A DNA stretch of 28,051 bases, taken from Bacteroidales bacterium (lineage in GTDB: Bacteria; Bacteroidota; Bacteroidia; Bacteroidales; UBA7960). This document shows, in pieces, positions 7,693 through 15,830 of the stretch (the stretch's first letter is position 1; each line of letters begins with the position of its first letter). Location of the stretch: NCBI GenBank assembly GCA_003557765.1, contig PWNO01000098.1, positions 1 through 28,051 on the forward strand, given 5' to 3'. Under the pieces are notes generated by a model. It was not told the origin of the DNA, ran no database searches, and was given only the letters and a program-made list of their open reading frames with translations. The translations under genes were made by a program, and so were the position numbers.

Positions 7693-7746
7693 GTGCGTTT
7701 AACCAATAAAACAAAAGCGAAAAACACACAATCAAAAATTATCCCG

Positions 7747-7754
7747 TACATTTG
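7747..7754 (+). promoter_or_regulatory. Possible -7 box (TACATTTG) for yihY
   Basis: It matches TAnnTTTG. It lies after the terminator and 30 nt before the D array, giving a leader of about 140 nt for yihY. No clear -33 element is visible. Confidence 0.35.
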
Positions 7755-7783
7755 AATAGGCGATGACGGTGTTTTGGCCCGGC

Positions 7784-7833
7784 AGCCTACAGCCCACAAC
7801 AAACAAGTCCATAGCTAAAAGCCCACAGCCAAT
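7784..7833 (+). repeat. Family D heptamer array upstream of yihY
   Basis: Seven units around AGCCNAC/AGCYAAN, one of 8 nt. It is followed after 13 nt by a family A array, the same order and sense as upstream of tyrS. Confidence 0.8.
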
Positions 7834-7846
7834 AAACAGCCTTTTT

Positions 7847-7894
7847 GACCTTTTGACCTTTCGACATTTCGACATTTTGACATTTTGACATTTT
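7847..7894 (+). repeat. Family A octamer array, 6 units (all GAC type)
   Basis: Six perfect 8-nt units from GACCTTTT to GACATTTT. The next octamer-length block, TCCCCATG at 7895-7902, ends exactly with the yihY start codon, so the array and the ATG are in phase and only 5 nt apart. No Shine-Dalgarno sequence is possible in this arrangement. Confidence 0.9.
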
Positions 7895-7899
7895 TCCCC

Positions 7900-9234
7900 A
7901 TGAAAACAAAAATCAACGCTTTTTTCCAGGCCATCAGTAAGGCGGTGCATTTTGCGAGCGTGGAGATCTGGCGAATGCCGCTGAAAGACCTGCCACCGCG
8001 AAAAACATTTCTTATCAAGCAGCTTCGCATTCTTGTGCTGGCCCTGCGGGGCTTCAGGGAAGACAAGGTGATGCTGAGGGCACCGGCGCTTACCTTTTAT
8101 TCGATGTTCAGCATCGTGCCGATCGTGGCCCTGGCCTTTGGCATAGCCCAGGGCTTTGGGCTGGAAATGTATGTGGAAAGGCAGCTGCAACTTGCGCTGG
8201 CCGGAAGGGAGGAGGTGTTTGACTGGGTCATGGACCTGACGCGCTCATTTTTTGCGCAAACGCACGGAGGAACCGTCGCCACTGTGGGTCTGCTGATCCT
8301 GCTCTATACCATCACCATGCTGCTCACGAATATCGAACAGTCTTTCAATGAAATATGGCAGGTAACTAAGGCAAGGAGCTGGTCACGAAAGTTCAGCGAC
8401 TATTTTGCCATGATGTTTCTTGCTCCCCTCTTTTTCATCGTGGCCAGTGCCACCACAGTATACCTGAACACACAGATCCAGGAAATGAGCGGTACGCTGA
8501 TCAACCCCGTGCTCCTGTTTCTGGTAAAAATGATCCCCTACCTGCTGATTTGGATCATTTTTACCTTGCTATACATGATCATGCCCAATACACGGGTGAA
8601 ATTCAGTTCCGCCCTGATTGCCGGCATTATAGCAGGTACCATCTTCCAGTTGGTGCAATGGGCTTATATCGCTTTCCAGATCGGCGCCGCAAAATATGGC
8701 GCCATTTATGGTTCGTTTGCCGCATTGCCCCTCCTGCTTCTGTGGATGCAGGTAAGCTGGATTGTTGTATTGTTCGGCGCTGAACTATCCTTCGCCAATC
8801 AACATGTTGACAACTATGAGTTTGAGGCGGAAACCAAAAACATCAGCCCCTTCAATAAAAAAATACTGGCCTTATACATCATGCACCTTATGGTTACAAA
8901 TTTTGAGAAAGGAGAAAAACCGCTCAGCTCTGATCAGATCGCCGACAGCCTGAATATTCCAAGCAGCCTGGTGCGCCATATTTTATTTTATCTTTTTAAA
9001 ACCGGGCTCGTGAGCGAAGTTGAAACCAAAGGTGCACGCGACAGTGCCTATCAGCCCGCATTCGATATTCATAAGATACAGCTCAAGACGGTGATTGACC
9101 GCCTGGAATATAGCGGCACCGAAGACCTCCATGCCAAACCCTCCAAAACATTGGAGAGACTGAAAACTGCCATGCAGGACTTCCAATACGCGATAGAAAA
9201 GTCAGACAACAACCGGTTATTGAAGGATGTATGA
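7900..9234 (+). CDS. YihY/virulence factor BrkB family membrane protein
   Basis: 444 residues from the ATG at 7900. The in-frame TTG at 7885 lies inside the repeat array and is unlikely. The conserved block LRAPALTFYSMFSIVPIVALAFG starts the membrane domain, which has about six hydrophobic segments (for example GTVATVGLLILLYTITMLL and PLLLLWMQVSWIVVLFGAEL). The last ~120 residues form a soluble winged-helix-like extension (PLSSDQIADSLNIPSSLVRHIL), which many Bacteroidota members seem to carry. The family was once misnamed ribonuclease BN; its molecular role remains unclear. It stands alone between its repeat-filled leader and a bidirectional terminator. Confidence 0.9.
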   Translation: MKTKINAFFQAISKAVHFASVEIWRMPLKDLPPRKTFLIKQLRILVLALRGFREDKVMLRAPALTFYSMFSIVPIVALAFGIAQGFGLEMYVERQLQLALAGREEVFDWVMDLTRSFFAQTHGGTVATVGLLILLYTITMLLTNIEQSFNEIWQVTKARSWSRKFSDYFAMMFLAPLFFIVASATTVYLNTQIQEMSGTLINPVLLFLVKMIPYLLIWIIFTLLYMIMPNTRVKFSSALIAGIIAGTIFQLVQWAYIAFQIGAAKYGAIYGSFAALPLLLLWMQVSWIVVLFGAELSFANQHVDNYEFEAETKNISPFNKKILALYIMHLMVTNFEKGEKPLSSDQIADSLNIPSSLVRHILFYLFKTGLVSEVETKGARDSAYQPAFDIHKIQLKTVIDRLEYSGTEDLHAKPSKTLERLKTAMQDFQYAIEKSDNNRLLKDV

Positions 9235-9265
9235 TGCCCAAGAGGGCAGCTTGGCGATGGAAAAT

Positions 9266-9299
9266 AAAAAAAGCGACACCTTGACGTGCCGCTTTTTTT
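9266..9299. terminator. Bidirectional terminator between yihY and the M16 gene
   Basis: Arms at 9266-9279 and 9286-9299 pair over 14 bp with one mismatch. The A run on the left and T run on the right give a U-tract in both directions. It serves the convergent genes ending at 9234 and 9319. Confidence 0.9.
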
Positions 9300-9318
9300 G
9301 ATGATGCGCCCATTTACG

Positions 9319-11382
9319 CTATTCAATTTCAAAAAACGATTTTGTGAGTCCGGCGTTGATCTCCACGGATTCTAGCTGCATATCTACATGTTGTGGGCCA
9401 GCTTCTTGTCTGATCTCGTGTGGGAACATCAACCCCTCCACTTCCTGATATGCTGAGAAATAAGACTTGGTCTGCATGGTGGCTGACTTGATCTTCAGGC
9501 CTGTTTCCACACAGTAATAATCTTGCGTTTGGTTGCCTGAGGGATAAGTCAACTCAACCTTATAAGTATCCCTGCCGTCTAATGTCCGTACGCCAAGCAA
9601 CTCTGTCCGGATGTCATATTCGTCGTAGTACAGTTCCATGTTCATTACGGCCTGCAGCTTCATCTCATCAAACTCCGGTCCTTCTGAAAATTCCTGTATG
9701 CCCACTTGGGACTGTACCTTGAACTTTTCGCCGTCAAAAAGCTGTTGGGAGACAACCATGTCGCCCAGCTTGGTTTCGACGAGCAAGTAATGCGGTGATT
9801 TTTGGTAGTTGTTGATCTGGACCTGCATGCGCTGGACGTTTGCGGTCATCTTTTGGGTGAGGTCTTCAATGCTCTCCAGTCGCTCTCTGCCACCGATCGC
9901 CTCGATGTACCTTTCAATTACTGTTTCGGCTGTATAGCCTTCCGGTGCAGCTGCCAGTTCAGTCTCCACGAAAGGCCGGCCAAAGGCATCATAAAACTCC
10001 ACCTCACCGGTAGCGCTGAAAGGGATCAGTGTTTCAGCCACCTCGTTTTGGTTACCTGCGACCACAATAATAGCATTATCCGGTTTCAGGTATTTGGCGG
10101 CCATTTCCTGCACGTCTTCCACCGTTACGGCCTCCAGGCGTTCCAGGTAGGTCGCATAGTAATCATCGGGAAGGTCGTATTGCAGCACGTTTCTGGCAAA
10201 TCGGGCAATGGTTTGCGGACTTTCCAGTGAGCGTGCAAAGCTACCCGTCATGAAGTTTTTAGTCAGCTCCAGGCTGGCTTCATCAACAGGTTCGTTGATC
10301 ATACGCTCCATCTCGAACAGGATTTCCGTAACCGTGCTGTCGGACACTTCGTTGCGCACTTCGGTACGCGCCTGGAAGCGGCCAACCAGCGGGTCGGTAG
10401 ATAGGCTTGAGCGGGCACCGTAAGTGTAACCTTTGTCTTCACGCAGGTTTTGCATCAGCCTGCCTGAGAAGGCACCACCTCCCAGTACGGAATTCATCAC
10501 ACTGGTTTTGATGGCATCGTCATGGCCGGGAGTTAACTCGACGGGGTGTGTCACGGCGACTACACTTTGCACGGCACCGGCACGGTTTGCAAAAGCTACG
10601 CGGCGTCCTTCAGGTGGCTCGGGGGTGGGGAAGGTGCGCTCAGGCACTTCACCCGGCTCCCAGTTCGCAAACCAGGTCTCCGTCAACTCACGGGCCTCGT
10701 CCACGTCCATATCGCCCACAATCACCAGATATGCCACATTGGGCTTAAAGTGGTCTTCATAATATTGCCTGATGTCTGCGATGTCTACGTTTTCCAGGGT
10801 TTCTTCGGTTGTGATCTCGCCATAAGGGTGATCGTGGCCGTAAACCACAGCCCTTGCCACATTGTTGGCCATGGCGCTGGCGTCGGTTGGTATCGTGGCC
10901 AGCCCGGATTTGGTCTGGTTAATCAGCCGCTCCAGCTCCTCTTCAGGGAAGCTGGGGTTAAAAAGGATGTCGGTCATCAGGTCGAGGAGCACATCCTTGT
11001 GGCGTGTCAGCGAAGAGGCAAACATCCCTGTGGATGAGGTCGACAGGTTGGCCCCGATAAAGTCAATCGCTTCGTCAATCTCTTGCTTGCTGCGGTTGGT
11101 CGTGCCTTCGCTCATAAGCGATCCCGCGAGGCTCACGTAACCCTTGGCATCGCCTTCAAGAACCGGATCGATATCCAGCGAAAGCTGAAAAGAAACCACA
11201 GGCACCTGGCGGTTTTCCACAACGATCACTTGTAAACCGTTGTCCAGTTCAAAAGACTCAAATTCACCCAACTGGATCTCCGGTGCCGGTCCCGGCTCCG
11301 GACGCTGACTCCTGTCAAGCTCAGCAGTGGCAGAGAAAAACAGGAAAAACGTGAGTAATGAAAATATGCTGATTTTTTTCAT
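9319..11382 (-). CDS. Predicted inactive M16 peptidase subunit with C-terminal LolA-like domain
   Basis: 687 residues with a signal peptide (MKKISIFSLLTFFLFFSATA). The N-terminal ~450 residues are two M16 (insulinase/processing-peptidase) lobes. The zinc-binding HxxEH is replaced by SLAGS at residues 84-88, aligned with HFFEH in the upstream gene product, so zinc catalysis is not expected. Residues ~475-687 (YIEAIGGRERLESIEDLTQ onward) form an extra beta-rich domain resembling the LolA/outer-membrane lipoprotein-sorting fold. The gene follows the active M16 gene by 43 nt on the same strand, the arrangement expected for a heterodimeric protease like mitochondrial processing peptidase. It acts in the periplasm or outer envelope. 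The substrate is unknown. Confidence 0.9.
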   Translation of the reverse strand: MKKISIFSLLTFFLFFSATAELDRSQRPEPGPAPEIQLGEFESFELDNGLQVIVVENRQVPVVSFQLSLDIDPVLEGDAKGYVSLAGSLMSEGTTNRSKQEIDEAIDFIGANLSTSSTGMFASSLTRHKDVLLDLMTDILFNPSFPEEELERLINQTKSGLATIPTDASAMANNVARAVVYGHDHPYGEITTEETLENVDIADIRQYYEDHFKPNVAYLVIVGDMDVDEARELTETWFANWEPGEVPERTFPTPEPPEGRRVAFANRAGAVQSVVAVTHPVELTPGHDDAIKTSVMNSVLGGGAFSGRLMQNLREDKGYTYGARSSLSTDPLVGRFQARTEVRNEVSDSTVTEILFEMERMINEPVDEASLELTKNFMTGSFARSLESPQTIARFARNVLQYDLPDDYYATYLERLEAVTVEDVQEMAAKYLKPDNAIIVVAGNQNEVAETLIPFSATGEVEFYDAFGRPFVETELAAAPEGYTAETVIERYIEAIGGRERLESIEDLTQKMTANVQRMQVQINNYQKSPHYLLVETKLGDMVVSQQLFDGEKFKVQSQVGIQEFSEGPEFDEMKLQAVMNMELYYDEYDIRTELLGVRTLDGRDTYKVELTYPSGNQTQDYYCVETGLKIKSATMQTKSYFSAYQEVEGLMFPHEIRQEAGPQHVDMQLESVEINAGLTKSFFEIE

Positions 11383-11425
11383 GATGTATCTGAAATTTTA
11401 TCGTTTTATGACTTGATTGTATGGT

Positions 11426-12757
11426 TTAGTTGGGTTGGGGCATATAGAACAGTACCACGCGGTTGTTTTCGTGCAGATAGTTTTGTGCCACCTCCATGAT
11501 GTCTTCACGGGTCACATCCATAAACCGGTCTATTTCGGTGTTGATCAGGTTGGCGTCCCCATAAAGAAGATGGTAGTTGGCGAGATTCATCGCCCTCCTG
11601 GCAATGGTGGTATTGTCACGAACCATACGTGATTCCACCTGGTTGCGGAGCTTTTGCATCTCTTCTTCGGTGATGAGCTCGGTGCGGACCCGTTCCAGCT
11701 CTTCGTCGATGGTCATCTCCAGCTCAATCGGGTCTACGCCCATGTTGGGAATGGAGAGGATCATATGCAAGCCGGGGTCTTCCAGTCCAAGTGGATTGGC
11801 TTGGACCACCATTGCCGTTTGTTCTTCAACGACCATCCGGCGATGCAGGCGGCTGCTTTCTCCCTGGGAGAGCAAGGACCCCAGCATCCGGAGGGCGTAA
11901 TAGTCTTCCGTGCCCTGGGCAGGGATGTGATAGGCCTGGATGTAGGCGGGCAGTTGAATGTTGTCATACACCGTGTCGCGCAATTCTTCGGTGCGCTCCG
12001 GTTCCACTTCGTCCGGTCGGAAAATCTCGTGGCCGCCGCGGGGAATGTCTGCAAAATACTTTTCTACCAACTCTTTGGTCTCATCAATCCGGATATCACC
12101 GGTAACAACCAATACGGCATTTTCAGGCACATAGAACATCGCGTGGAAAGCCATGATCTCTTCTTTGGTAGCGTTACGGATGTGTTCATCTTGCCCCAGC
12201 ACATCAGATTGATAAGGGTGTACGGTGAAAGCGCGTTTGATGGTTTCGGTCATCATCCTCCCATATGGGCGATTGTCGCGGGTCTGCTTCATCTCTTCCG
12301 TTACGACATCTTTTTCAATGGCAATGCCCGTGGAGTCGATTACCGGGTGCAGCAAGCGCTCTGACTCAAGCCACAAGCCCAGCTCCAGCTGGTTTGAAGG
12401 CAGCAGCACGAAATAGTTGGTGACGTCGAAACTGGTAAAAGCATTGAGCGATCCTCCAGATTGTTCAACGATCTCAGCAAACTCTCCCCTGCCGATGTGC
12501 TCGGTGCCCTGAAACATCAGGTGTTCAAAAAAGTGAGCAAAGCCCGTACGATCGCGGAACTCATTCTTTGCACCGACATGGTACATGATGTTAACCACAA
12601 CATTGGGTGTGGTGTTGTCTTCGTGCAGGATCACGTGGAGCCCGTTGTCAAGCGTATACTCCTCAAAGGCGATCCGGTGCTCCGATGCGCGGGTTGCAAC
12701 TACCGCAAACAGGAGCATGGTAAAGATTAAACATTTTTGTGTGTGCCTCATATGCAT
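11426..12757 (-). CDS. M16 family zinc metalloprotease, catalytic subunit
   Basis: 443 residues with a signal peptide (hydrophobic CLIFTMLLFAVVATRA). The inverted zinc motif HxxEH is HFFEH at residues 75-79 in RTGFAHFFEHLMFQGT, and the distal zinc-ligand glutamate lies in VVTEEMKQTRDNRP (~153-155). Two lobes are complete and the length is standard for bacterial M16B subunits. It is the first gene of a two-gene unit with the predicted inactive partner. Alternative starts at Met1 and Met3 are adjacent. It is predicted to cleave peptides in the periplasm or at the surface. Confidence 0.93.
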   Translation of the reverse strand: MHMRHTQKCLIFTMLLFAVVATRASEHRIAFEEYTLDNGLHVILHEDNTTPNVVVNIMYHVGAKNEFRDRTGFAHFFEHLMFQGTEHIGRGEFAEIVEQSGGSLNAFTSFDVTNYFVLLPSNQLELGLWLESERLLHPVIDSTGIAIEKDVVTEEMKQTRDNRPYGRMMTETIKRAFTVHPYQSDVLGQDEHIRNATKEEIMAFHAMFYVPENAVLVVTGDIRIDETKELVEKYFADIPRGGHEIFRPDEVEPERTEELRDTVYDNIQLPAYIQAYHIPAQGTEDYYALRMLGSLLSQGESSRLHRRMVVEEQTAMVVQANPLGLEDPGLHMILSIPNMGVDPIELEMTIDEELERVRTELITEEEMQKLRNQVESRMVRDNTTIARRAMNLANYHLLYGDANLINTEIDRFMDVTREDIMEVAQNYLHENNRVVLFYMPQPN

Positions 12758-12800
12758 ATGGGTTTAATGTGAAAGGATATTAATTTTGTCTAAATTCAAA

Positions 12801-12808
12801 CAAAATTA
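12801..12808 (-). promoter_or_regulatory. Possible -7 box (TAATTTTG) for the M16 operon
   Basis: On the minus strand TAATTTTG fits TAnnTTTG, 44 nt before the M16 start. The region is AT-rich and no well-spaced -33 box is visible. Confidence 0.35.
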
Positions 12809-12891
12809 TTGAAAAATAGTTTACTGGAGTTTTAACAATTGTTAATTGTTGGCACGCTTGCTGCTCTGCTTTTTCCAAATCATGCAGGTTA

Positions 12892-13545
12892 TCAGTAGTC
12901 CAGGTCAAGACCCAGTTCATCTCTTAATTTTTTGATGTGTGGGTTTTTTTTGATCAGTTCTTCAAACTTTTCCTTTGGTAGGTAGGCTTTCTGTTTTTTT
13001 CTTTGCTTTCGGATGGCTGTCTCCAGGCGCACCAGGGCATTGTCCAGCTCCCGGTGCAAATACGTAAGGATCTCGGTGGTGTTTTCCCGGACAAGTTCTT
13101 CTTGAATTGAGTTTTCTACATACACAATGACCGTATGTGCATCTTTTAATTTGGGTTCGTTTTGTGTAAGCGCCATATGGAGCGAGAGGCTGCTTTTTTT
13201 ATACCGGGCCGCCATACTGCCCCACACTGAGGCCAGTTTTTCGGCAGAAAAGGAAGATGCGGGCAAATTTGCCTTCGAAGTGGGAAGCTCCTGTTCCTGG
13301 TTTTTGGTATCCTTGGTGCTGCTGATCTTCAGGCTTACCTTTTTGATGGCACCCTTTTCGCCAGATCGTATGCGCGGTGTTACAGGTGACTTTTTTTGGC
13401 CCTCCGGCACATTCAGGGGTGGTGCTACGTTTTTTTTGGCTTTTTCGACAACCCTGTGGGGCTTTTCTTCTTTTTGGGATGGTTTTTTTGCCGGGGGCTC
13501 AGTGGGAGGGAGCACCTTTGGAGGGCTTATTGCTGTGAGCTGGCC
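12892..13545 (-). CDS. dnaX: DnaX tau-specific C-terminal part, in the -1 frame
   Basis: This frame is open from the codon right after the A run (GGC, 13545-13543) to TGA at 12892, 217 codons. It has no ATG start; the first candidate is a GTG at 13515. Read through from dnaX it adds a Pro/Lys-rich linker (EPPAKKPSQKEEKPHRVV) and then a folded helical C-terminal domain ending KKNPHIKKLRDELGLDLDY. I associate that tail form with full-length Bacteroidota DnaX, from memory. The fused product would have about 583 residues, a normal tau length, whereas the zero frame gives only 371. Tau-type C-terminal parts contact the polymerase alpha subunit and DnaB. A separate hypothetical gene is less likely, given exact abutment and no good start. 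Confidence 0.8.
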   Translation of the reverse strand, partial: GQLTAISPPKVLPPTEPPAKKPSQKEEKPHRVVEKAKKNVAPPLNVPEGQKKSPVTPRIRSGEKGAIKKVSLKISSTKDTKNQEQELPTSKANLPASSFSAEKLASVWGSMAARYKKSSLSLHMALTQNEPKLKDAHTVIVYVENSIQEELVRENTTEILTYLHRELDNALVRLETAIRKQRKKQKAYLPKEKFEELIKKNPHIKKLRDELGLDLDY

Positions 13546-14642
13546 TTTTTTTTTTCGAGGGCAGCCATCTGCAACAGGGCAAGCTCAAGTACCAGCCGCT
13601 TGTTACCGGAGGTCTTGTATTGAACGTCCGCCTTGTTGATGACCTCCAGGGCTTGCATCAGAAAAGGCCTGGGGCACTTTCCGGCTTGTTCCTTATATTT
13701 TTCGCGGATGTCGTCGCTGGTCTCAATAAGCTGCAAAGTAGCCGGATCCTGACTGACCAGCAAATCACGCAGGTGTGCCCCATAGCCGGTAATGAAATCA
13801 GCACCTTCAAAGCCTTTCTGCAACACCTCTTGCAACATGAGCAATATGCCCGTGGCATCTTCCTCCAGGATGAGGTCCGTCATCTTAAAAAAGTAATCGT
13901 AATCCAGCACATTCAGGTTTTCGACCACCTGTTCGTAGGTGATGCTGTTGCCGGTGATGCTGACCAGCTGGTCAAAGATGGACAGCGCATCGCGCATGGC
14001 TCCGTCAGCCTTTTGGCTGATGATGTGCAGGGCGTTAGGATCTGCCCCGATAGCCTCCTGTTCAGCCACATAAGCAAGCTGCCTGGTGATATCCTTCACC
14101 GTGATGCGCGCAAAGTCAAAGATCTGGCATCGCGAGAGGATGGTCGGGATGATCTTGTGCTTTTCAGTGGTGGCGAGGATGAACTTGGCATAGGCCGGTG
14201 GCTCCTCCAGGGTCTTCAGAAAAGCGTTAAAAGCCGCCTGTGACAACATGTGAACCTCATCGATGATATAAACCTTGTAGTCACCAACCTGCGGCGGAAC
14301 CCTCACCTGATCCACCAAGGTGCGGATGCCGTCCACAGAGTTGTTGGAGGCCGCGTCCAGCTCGTGCACGTTGAAGGAGTGCGATTGGTTGAACGATTGG
14401 CAGGATTCGCAGGTGTTACAGGCTTCAATGTTTTCAGTGATCTGCTGGCAATTGATCGTCTTCGCAAGGATGCGTGCGCAGGTGGTCTTGCCCACACCCC
14501 GTGGTCCGCAAAAAAGGAAGGACTGCGCCAGGTGATTATTCCTGATGGCATTCTTCAATGTATTGGTGATCGCCTGCTGCCCGACCACCATGTCGAAAGT
14601 GGCGGGCCTGTATTTGCGGGCAGATACAATGAATTGATCCAT
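13527..14642 (-). CDS. dnaX: DNA polymerase III subunit gamma (zero-frame DnaX)
   Basis: 371 residues, ATG start. It is the clamp-loader ATPase that loads the beta clamp at primer ends. Walker A GPRGVGKT is at 46-53. The zinc-binding cysteines are 65, 75, 78 and 81. Walker B IIDEVHML lies near 127-134, the sensor 1 segment ATTEKHKI near 157-164, and the SRC arginine-finger motif at 170-172. Domain III ends at LALLQMAALEKKK. Only ASSQQ and a stop follow the lysine codons, which are GAA AAA AAA AAG. Termination just after this slippery tract leaves a gamma-length protein, with the tau extension continuing in the -1 frame. A -7 box lies about 27 nt upstream. Confidence 0.95.
   Translation of the reverse strand: MDQFIVSARKYRPATFDMVVGQQAITNTLKNAIRNNHLAQSFLFCGPRGVGKTTCARILAKTINCQQITENIEACNTCESCQSFNQSHSFNVHELDAASNNSVDGIRTLVDQVRVPPQVGDYKVYIIDEVHMLSQAAFNAFLKTLEEPPAYAKFILATTEKHKIIPTILSRCQIFDFARITVKDITRQLAYVAEQEAIGADPNALHIISQKADGAMRDALSIFDQLVSITGNSITYEQVVENLNVLDYDYFFKMTDLILEEDATGILLMLQEVLQKGFEGADFITGYGAHLRDLLVSQDPATLQLIETSDDIREKYKEQAGKCPRPFLMQALEVINKADVQYKTSGNKRLVLELALLQMAALEKKKASSQQ
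13546..13555 (-). other. A10 slippery tract at the gamma/tau frame junction
   Basis: On the coding (minus) strand ten A are followed by GG. In the zero frame the codons are GAA AAA AAA AAG, so the last seven bases are A AAA AAG, the same heptamer as the E. coli dnaX site. A -1 slip, or an mRNA with one extra A, moves ribosomes into the long tau frame. The zero-frame stop is only 5 codons later. I see no strong stimulatory hairpin downstream; the best is a weak 4-bp GCTC/GAGC stem. Assembly error in the homopolymer is the main alternative. Confidence 0.75.
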
Positions 14643-14668
14643 CAGTATGCAATGTTTTGACGCCGATA

Positions 14669-14676
14669 CAAAGATA
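14669..14676 (-). promoter_or_regulatory. -7 box (TATCTTTG) for dnaX
   Basis: The minus strand reads TATCTTTG, 26 nt before the dnaX ATG, matching the -7 consensus. No clear -33 element is present. Confidence 0.55.
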
Positions 14677-14682
14677 AACGAA

Positions 14683-14742
14683 TTTTGGTTATTGGCTGCT
14701 AGCTAATAGCCAACAGCCAATAACCAAAAGCTAACAGCTAAC
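14683..14742. repeat. Family D heptamer array with 15-bp perfect inverted repeat
   Basis: Six plus-strand units AGCTAAT to AGCTAAC in 7-nt phase occupy 14701-14742. The stretch 14683-14697 is the exact reverse complement of 14715-14729, so the array can fold into a long hairpin. The last unit shares its final base with the TAG stop of the SDR gene (CTA, 14742-14744). It fills the spacer between that gene and the dnaX promoter. Confidence 0.88.
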
Positions 14743-15704
14743 TAAATCAGTCCCTTTTTATGTTTTTCGCCGATGGCCTTGAGCATATCTTCGGTCATGG
14801 CATCCAGGTCATAATCCGGTTTCCAGCCCCAGTCTTTGCGGGCATCGGAGTCGTCCACGGAGTTTGGCCAGGAGTCAGCGATATCCTGGCGGAAGTCAGG
14901 CTCGTAGCTAATCTCAAAATCCGGAATGTGTTTCCTGATGGAATCTGCCATCTCTGCAACGGTGAAGTCCATCGCACCCACGTTGTAATCGCAGTGATAG
15001 TTCAGCTTGTCGAAGTCTGCTTCCATGAGGTCAATGGTTGCCTTGAGGCAGTCCGGCATGTACATCATGGGGAGGCGTGTTTTTTCATTGACGAAGCAGG
15101 TGTACTTTTTGTTCTTGATGGCTTCGTAATAGATGGCTACCGCATAATCCGTGGTGCCTCCGCCAGGAAGGGTTTCGTGACTGATGATGCCGGGATAGCG
15201 AAGCCCCCTGACATCCATGCCATATTTCTTCACATAATAATCACCCAGCAGCTCGCCGGCAACCTTTGTTACCCCATAAATGGTGGTGGGCTTCAGGATG
15301 GTCTCCTGAGGGGTGTTGTCCACGGGCGTGGTGGGGCCAAAAACGGCAATGGAGCTGGGAACCAACACTTGCTTCATTTTGCGCTCGCGGGCAAGCTCCA
15401 GGATGTTGATCAGTCCGTTCATGTTGACGTCCCAGGCCAGCATCGGGTTCTTCTCCCCGGTACCCGAAAGAATCGCCGCCATATTGATGATCACATCAAT
15501 CTTATATTTGTCCACAACGGATACCAGTGCTTCCTTGTTGAGGGCATCAACAACCTCACAAGGCCCTGTCTCCAGGAGCTTTTCCGAGGGCTTGGTCTTG
15601 CGGACACCCGCAACAACCTGGTCGCCGCCATAAATGTTTCGTAATGCCAGGGTTAACTCTGATCCGATCTGTCCGGCTGATCCAACTACCAAAATGTTTT
15701 TCAT
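14742..15704 (-). CDS. L-threonine 3-dehydrogenase, SDR/UDP-epimerase-like type
   Basis: 320 residues, ATG start. An extended SDR fold begins with the NAD motif GSAGQIG at 8-14. The active site has Ser in VPSSIAVFG (~117-118) and YGVTK with Tyr143/Lys147. The segment LRYPGIISHETLPGGGTTDYA is characteristic of the short-chain threonine dehydrogenases described from Flavobacterium and Cytophaga. It oxidises L-threonine with NAD+ to 2-amino-3-oxobutyrate. The enzyme using that product, Kbl, is encoded divergently 341 nt away, which strongly supports the call. A generic NAD-dependent epimerase is the alternative name for this fold. Confidence 0.88.
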   Translation of the reverse strand: MKNILVVGSAGQIGSELTLALRNIYGGDQVVAGVRKTKPSEKLLETGPCEVVDALNKEALVSVVDKYKIDVIINMAAILSGTGEKNPMLAWDVNMNGLINILELARERKMKQVLVPSSIAVFGPTTPVDNTPQETILKPTTIYGVTKVAGELLGDYYVKKYGMDVRGLRYPGIISHETLPGGGTTDYAVAIYYEAIKNKKYTCFVNEKTRLPMMYMPDCLKATIDLMEADFDKLNYHCDYNVGAMDFTVAEMADSIRKHIPDFEISYEPDFRQDIADSWPNSVDDSDARKDWGWKPDYDLDAMTEDMLKAIGEKHKKGLI

Positions 15705-15734
15705 GCGTTTATGGTTTAAGTGTGTATAATGAGT

Positions 15735-15798
15735 GACGAAAAGACAAAAGGACGAAAAGACAAAAGGTCTAAAAGTCTAAAGGTCGAAAAGTCTAAAA
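15735..15798 (-). repeat. Family A octamer array, 8 units
   Basis: The plus strand shows GACGAAAA, GACAAAAG, ... GTCTAAAA in perfect 8-nt phase: four GAC units, then four GTC units, split exactly in the middle. In the T-rich sense it reads leftward, 31 nt upstream of the threonine dehydrogenase start. Confidence 0.9.
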
Positions 15799-15830
15799 GT
15801 CCGGGTTTGCAGTGTGTTTGAAACTGACAG

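Noticed and set aside
7732..8190. Leftward ORF containing KNVKMSK-type repeats
   Set aside because: It is antisense to yihY and reads through the family A array; no protein family is recognisable.
12892..13515. Independent hypothetical gene downstream of dnaX
   Set aside because: It has only a GTG start inside an open frame that reaches exactly to the A10 tract, and its C-terminus is DnaX-like; a frameshifted tau part explains it better.
13480..13545. Strong stimulatory hairpin for dnaX frameshifting
   Set aside because: Only a 4-bp GCTC/GAGC stem is visible after the slippery tract; I see no stable structure or pseudoknot by eye.
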